A DNA stretch of 64,000 nucleotides from Oscheius sp. JU75 (taxonomy: Eukaryota; Nematoda; Chromadorea; Rhabditida; Rhabditidae). The translations under genes and the position numbers were made by a program. Below the pieces are notes generated by a model. That model worked only from the letters and a program-made list of their open reading frames with translations. It made no database searches and was not told where the DNA came from. How positions within the stretch are numbered: the first letter of the stretch is position 1; each line of letters starts with the position of its first letter. This document shows, piece after piece, positions 58,559 to 64,000 of this stretch. The stretch is from contig JASJZC010000005.1 in NCBI GenBank assembly GCA_037178855.1, positions 4,030,001 through 4,094,000 on the forward strand, in the 5' to 3' direction.

Positions 58559-61271
58559 ATGACGGAGCCTATGGAAGATACTTCGGACGTTCTTTCCTTT
58601 ACTCCACTGTAGGTTTTTACTCTCTTGAATGCCCGCAATAATTCAATATCTTTCTGTTCCAGGATCAGATACAACATTTTTCAGAGGTTCTGGTCAAGAG
58701 GTCGGTCGATCATGCCATCTTCTGCAGTACAAAGGGAAACAAATAATGGCTGGTAGTATCATTTTGCAAAAAGACATTCGCCTTGTAGCTCGACTGCGGT
58801 GTTCATCCGGGAATGCACGGTGTCGACGCCCTTCCGTTTGTCGACTTCATCGATATTGAAAGTGTCGATCTTCTCCTTATCACACATTATCACCTGGATC
58901 ATGCCGGCGCCCTTCCTTGGCTTTTAGAGAAAACTGCCTTCAGGTAACTGACATCCAAGCATAAATAACGTTTTTACAGAGGAAAATGTTTCATGACCCA
59001 TGCTACGAAGGCCATTTACCGAATGATTTTGGCAGATTACATCAAAGTAGCCAAGTATGGAGGAGGAAGTGATCGCAACATGCTGTATACGGAAGAAGAT
59101 CTGGACCGAAGTATGGAAAAAATCGAGGTTTGTCTATTTTTTTGGGTAGCACACGAATGATTAAGGTGATTGATTTCCATGAGCAGAAAGAAGTCAATGG
59201 AATCCGTTTCTGGCCCTACGTTGCCGGTCACGTTCTCGGCGCTTGTATGTTCATGATTGAAATCGCTGGTATTTTGCTGAATGTAATGGGTCGAATGTTT
59301 ATTCTAGGTGTTCGTACTCTCTATACGGGCGACTTCTCTTGCTTGGAAGACAGACATCTCTGTGCTGCTGAAATTCCATCTATCACTCCGGATGTTCTCA
59401 TTTCGGTGGGTCTCGTTTCAGGACAATCAACATTTTTATTCAGGAATCGACCTATGGAACTCAAGTACATGAAGGACGTGAAGAGCGCGAGCGGAGGTTC
59501 ACCCAGACAGTTCACGAGATTGTTGGACGTGGCGGCAGATGTCTCATTCCAGCTTTCGCCTTGGGAAGAGCTCAGGAATTGCTGCTCATTCTGGACGAGT
59601 ACTGGGAAGCACATCCCGAATTGCACGACATTCCTGTATATTGTACATTCCCAAAGTCTTCGTGATGTGAAATATTCGTTTTAGATGCGTCTTCGCTCGC
59701 CAAGAAGTGTATGGCAGTTTATCAGACGTTTGTCAGTGGAATGAACCAGAAGATCCAGCGGCAAATCGCCGTAAACAATCCTTTTGCATTCAAACATGTC
59801 AGCAATCTGAAGGTACACTCGGTGTCTGAAGTCTTATGAAACTTTGTTCAGGGCATGGAACACTTCGAAGACGCCGGTCCTTGTGTTGTTCTGGCTTCTC
59901 CTGGAATGCTTCAGAATGGTCTGAGCAGAGAACTCTTCGACAAATGGTGTGTGGACAGTAAGAACGGATGTATCATTGCCGGATACTGTGTCGAAGGAAC
60001 CCCTGCCAAGGTTTTCAACCTTATTTCTGCAATGATTATCCTATTTAGTACATTCTCTCGGAACCCGAGGAGATCCAAGCACTGAGCGGAGAAAGACTTC
60101 CTATGAGACTCCAGGTACTGTGTATTCATGTAATTCCATTTACACTTTTTTCAGGTCGGATACATATCTTTCTCTGCACACACCGACTTCCAGCAGACCT
60201 CTAACTTTGTTCGATCTCTCAAACCACCGCATCTGGTTCGTTTTCTGTTGCGTCAAAATAAATAAGGTTTAAGATTCTGGTACACGGAGAGATGCATGAG
60301 ATGAACCGTCTCAAGGCTGGAATTCAACGTCAGTTCGAAGACGAAAACATTCCGATCCAGATTCACAATCCGAAAAATACCGAATCAGTTCTTTTGCACT
60401 TTAGAGGAGAGAAGACGGCCAAAATTGTCGGAACAATGGCAACGAGTATGCCAAAAGGAGGCGAAATAATCAGTGGAGTCTTGATCAAAAGGAACTTCAA
60501 CTACCACATTATGGATCCGAAAGATCTTGCAGGTTGGTCGTTCCTTTCCGGGTCTTGCAATTTCGAATCACAGCTTATACGGAGCTCTCTTCGTCGCGTG
60601 TATCTCAAAAAGAGTCTGTCTACTACAGCAATGGTCTCAATTTGCTTATGTTCAATCTGCGTCAGCTGAACCACGATGCCGTCCTGACCGCCGAGCTGAA
60701 GTTGGAGGCTCCAGAACTGAAAGGACCAACCCATCTCATTTGCATTTTCAACGTACTTTTGAAACTTTTTCAATGTATCACCATGTTTCCAGAAAGCCAT
60801 TACTATCCAGTGGTATTCGTTCGAGAACGTTTGTTTGATTGAGTGGGAGAGTAATCCAGTCCATGACATGTATGCCGATGCAGTTCTAGCTGCCATTTTA
60901 CATGCTCAGAACAATCCAATTCCCGACAAGAGTCAGTATATTTCAGTTTCCAATAGCAGCAGATCAAATTTCAGTGATTCCCTCTATGAATCCCATCACT
61001 GTTCATCAGGCTATTGCCACCACTATGGACGATGTTAGTTCCACAAACTATTTTATAGCAAGCCAAATTATTTCAGCTGTGCGGAGCAGAAAACGTGAAA
61101 GATGAGGGCGACAAGATTCTGATTGATTTGAATGAAGATCAGACGGCAATAATCTCAGAAGATGGGTCCAAAGTGGTAGCTAGTGATCCGCAAGTGCAAC
61201 ATCTTCTGCAGTCAGTCGTCAACAATATCAAACACAGTCTTCCCCCCTCCCAGACTGAAACAATCGAATGA
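58559..61271 (+). CDS. CPSF3: Cleavage and polyadenylation specificity factor subunit 3 (CPSF-73 endonuclease)
   Basis: The endonuclease that cuts pre-mRNA at the poly(A) site and histone pre-mRNA 3' ends. Start [17 protein letters not shown], then [20 protein letters not shown]. The metallo-beta-lactamase motif [17 protein letters not shown] gives the zinc-binding H-x-H-x-D-H. Beta-CASP motifs follow: [89 protein letters not shown] and [16 protein letters not shown]. The C-terminal domain is less conserved, ends TIE, with stop at 61269-61271. Start codon is two bases after CACTATTCAG. The intron after KQIM appears not to begin with GT (see findings). Confidence 0.96.
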
Positions 61272-61842
61272 ACGTGTTCTTCTTCATGGTCTCATATTGT
61301 TGGTTTTGAATTGTTAAAACTACTTTTTGTTGTTTATATGTGGTTTTGCACTGCCTCAAATATCGTGATTTCACATTTATTACCTACTTGTATCAGGTTT
61401 AGACATCGTCAACTCAGTTTAGATTGGTTCTCGTGATGAAAATCCCAAAATTTATGGGCGATTCTAAATTTTATTGCTTCCCTGCTTTTTGTTGACTCAT
61501 GTCTTCGAAATTTGGAGTTCAAACCCACGCTTTTACGTGGTTTCATTTTGTTTCAAGTGCTTTTTCAAGCTTCTTCGCCAAAATTTGCAACCGTTTAAAA
61601 CACTTCAAAGCACAATCCGACGTCGATTCGTCCCTGCGTGCATGAGCCACAACTCTTTCCTTGTGAGAATCGATAAGCTTCAGTGAGATTCCATAGTATG
61701 CACAATGATTGCATGTTTGCCTAACATTGTTCTCGTTACATCTAGTTCGCAATATGTGCTTTTTTGTTAAAGTTTCTCACAATAACCCTAGTACTCTCGC
61801 CCTACTAATTGAATCTTTTCAGAAGAGCAGTAATAGTCGAGA
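61272..61842. other. Gap between CPSF3 and synaptojanin
   Basis: 571 bp without a recognisable gene. Short open frames on both strands lack domains. A CTTTTCAG acceptor-like site lies about 20 bp before the synaptojanin ATG. Confidence 0.4.
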
Positions 61843-64000
61843 ATGTCAGTTCGAGCTTTACGAATATGGAAACGGTTGGATCCACAGCAGCCGATTAGCT
61901 ACCTCATCGAAAAGAATGGCGTTGCCGGCGCTCTTTTACTCCAAAATGGAACTGTCCTGTCTCTCGGTATTATTATTCCATATTTGCATCGCAGTTTTAT
62001 ACTTCAGGAACGGATGCCTTCGATGTGGAACGACGGAATTACTCAAAAATGTTCGATGCATACGGGATAATGGGACTTCTCCGAATTAGTTCTTGTAAGA
62101 TTTCGTATTTCTTACACTATTACGTGTTTCAGCTGAATCTTTGCTAGTGATAGTGACGGGTGTACTCTCAGTTGGACAACTTTACAGTTCCGACATTCTC
62201 AAAGTGACCAATTGTGATTTCTTGCCTATGAAAACCATTGGAACTGCTGATTTCCTGGATTCCCGCATATCCGATGTAAGTTTTCAGCTGCTGTTCACAA
62301 TTCACTAATCTTTTCAGCTCCAACGATTACTCTCCTCTGGAATGTTCTATTTTTCTTCGAGTCAGTCCTACGATCTGACATCGTGTGCGCAAAGGAAAGC
62401 GACTGGACAAGGCAGCGATCCTCGATTCTTCTGGAATAGAACTCTCCATTTCACGTTTGAGCGATTCGGAATCGACACAAATACTTGGCTACTCAAGTGC
62501 ATGGCTGGGTCCGTGCTAGTCAAAACGGTCTATGTTGGGCACCGTACGGGACGGATTGCCCTCCTATCCCGACTCAGCTGTGAAAGAGTGGGCACGCGAT
62601 TCAATGTTAGAGGAGCCAATCATCTCGGCCACGTTGCAAACTTTGTCGAAACTGAACAGGTACCCGAAATCATTGCTTACTCACAATTATGTTGCAGCTG
62701 CTAGTGTTTGACAACAAGGAGTCGTCGTTCATCCAAATCAGAGGATCCATCCCACTTTTCTGGGAACAACCCGGTGTCCAGGTTATATGATTTTGGTTCC
62801 ACGGGCAAAGTTTGCAGGTCGGCTCCCATAAGGTGAAACTACGAGCGTTCGAAACCAGTGCTCCTGCATATCATCGACATATGACTCGATTGCGAACCAC
62901 TTATGGAGAAGTGATGGTTGTTAACTTGCTAGGAAGAAAAGAAGGAGAGCGGATTCTGGCAGAAGCATTCAAAGTGACTTGTCATGTTAGGCTCTTACCT
63001 GGTTTCAGACTCAACATGGACTGACCAAAATGAGCAACTTCATTGACTTTGTAGACTTCGACTATCACACCAGCATGAGAGCTTCCAAGGAAAACATAAA
63101 TATTCTCAAAAAGAAGTTGATTCCATTTGCCGAGAAGTCCGGCTTCTTTCAGTCAAGCGATGGTAGGACATCCAGGTAAGTCCTTTTTTGTTGCATACTA
63201 AAAAAATCTGCTTAGAATGCAAAGTGGCACTGTGCGAACGAACTGTCTTGATTGTCTGGATCGTACAAACTGTGTCCAAACGGTCCTGGGCCTTCATACT
63301 GCCAGAAACCAAGTGATCTCGCTGGAAATAGACAGCGGAAAAGTGAATGTCGAGCAGAGAATCGAGGAAATATTGAAGGATCTCTGGCAGAAGAACGGCG
63401 ATCAATGTAGTACTATTTATGCGGGAACTGGTGCTCTGGATGGAAAAAGCAAGGTTTGTACATTCTCATTTCATCCATTTTGCTCAACTTCAGTTGAAAG
63501 ATGCCTCTCGTTCCATAGCCCGAACAATTCAAAACAATCTGATGGACACTTCGAAGCAGGAGGCATTCGACCTCTTTCTGACAGGCTCATCCTTTGACCA
63601 ACACGCATTCGATAGAGCCAGCAATCTGCTACCAGGAGGACTCATTCAAGGTATTTTCCCTTTCTGTTTTATATTCTGACTAATGCAACCAATTACAGAC
63701 GCATATTATTTCTCGGGTAAGCAAAGTGTTGTTTGTGAATGTTGCCAGAGATGTTATCTTGCGATGAAATAATATAAACTTGCAGAGTACGCTGACGCAG
63801 TTAACCAACTCGTCGAAAGATCAAGAGAAATCACTTCTCCCTCCCCCCTGAAAATATTTGTCGGTAGGTGTCTGCTTTTCTAAAGAAATAATTCTGATTA
63901 AGGCACATGGAACGTAAATGGAGGCAGGAACATCAATAATATAGCATTTCGAGGAGAGTCCAACTTGGCTCATTGGATCTTTCCAGATACTCATCTAGGT
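61843..64000 (+). CDS. SYNJ: Synaptojanin-type phosphoinositide phosphatase (partial; 3' end beyond window)
   Basis: Synaptojanin dephosphorylates phosphoinositides to drive uncoating of clathrin vesicles, with an N-terminal SAC domain and a central 5-phosphatase. ATG at 61843: [19 protein letters not shown]. The SAC domain spans about 62100-63600 with [52 protein letters not shown] and the catalytic C-x5-R-T motif [19 protein letters not shown]. Beyond the SAC domain, the start of the 5-phosphatase domain is visible: [20 protein letters not shown], then [14 protein letters not shown] at the window end. The presence of both domains identifies synaptojanin rather than Sac1. The Pro-rich C-terminus is not in the window. 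Confidence 0.94.

Noticed and set aside
61500-61545. Possible tRNA B-box (AGTTCAAACCC)
   Set aside because: No matching A-box or cloverleaf in the surrounding bases.

Overview
The window is eukaryotic and animal. Its genes carry many very small GT-AG introns (mostly about 37-55 nt), often with TTTCAG-like acceptors. Gaps between genes are short, and the gene set is metazoan: intersectin, EXOC5, FAM98, MICU1, KLHDC10, JAZF1, a GnRH/AKH-type receptor and a giant Uninflatable-like receptor. The tiny introns, the acceptor-like sites just upstream of many start codons and the tight head-to-tail gene spacing suggest a compact ecdysozoan genome. A nematode is my first guess, but a tardigrade or another compact metazoan cannot be excluded from sequence alone.

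Layout. 1-1302: weak traces of a plus-strand gene I cannot resolve. 1303-6522 (-): a large protein with RCC1 repeats and a propeller-like N-terminus, family unresolved. 7149-10284 (+): glucosidase II alpha (GANAB). 10589-11311 (+): OPA3. 11423-17142 (-): a full-length intersectin (EH-EH-coiled coil-5 SH3-DH-PH-C2). 17672-18396 (-): SOSS-B single-strand DNA binding protein. 18648-19178 (-): mitochondrial ribosomal protein bS21m. 19385-27061 (+): a tandem run of five genes, FAM98, TMEM65, EXOC5, an RPAP3-like TPR protein and a one-finger GATA factor. 28125-40624 (+): an Uninflatable-like transmembrane receptor with lectin, CUB, sushi, EGF, laminin-G and cysteine-rich modules. 40945-42677 (-): TRMT5. 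42854-43554 (-): a small YLPM1-like protein. 43939-44979 (-): a 2H phosphoesterase of the ASCC1/AKAP7 type. 46808-48330 (+): a peptide GPCR. 48820-50667 (-): Sec61 alpha, divergent from RPS18 (51286-51976, +). 52122-54146 (-): MICU1. 54560-56306 (+): KLHDC10. 56491-58099 (+): JAZF1. 58559-61271 (+): CPSF3. 61843 to the end (+): synaptojanin, cut by the window edge.

Most genes are housekeeping: ER translocation and glycoprotein processing, vesicle tethering and endocytosis, cytosolic and mitochondrial ribosomes, tRNA modification, mRNA 3' end formation and mitochondrial calcium uptake. Intersectin and synaptojanin are known endocytic partners but lie about 45 kb apart here, so I do not infer co-regulation. 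The points most worth a second look are: acceptor-like sites immediately before many ATGs (trans-splicing or 5' UTR introns); the tandem plus-strand cluster; an exact 26-nt repeat shared by two consecutive introns of one gene; a perfect 21-bp inverted repeat after JAZF1; a YDLPP motif array unique to the linker of this intersectin; an apparently non-GT intron in CPSF3; and the unassigned RCC1 protein.

Ends were placed by reading exon phase by hand. Outer coordinates of CDS features span the introns. Start codons are supported by conserved N-termini where stated.
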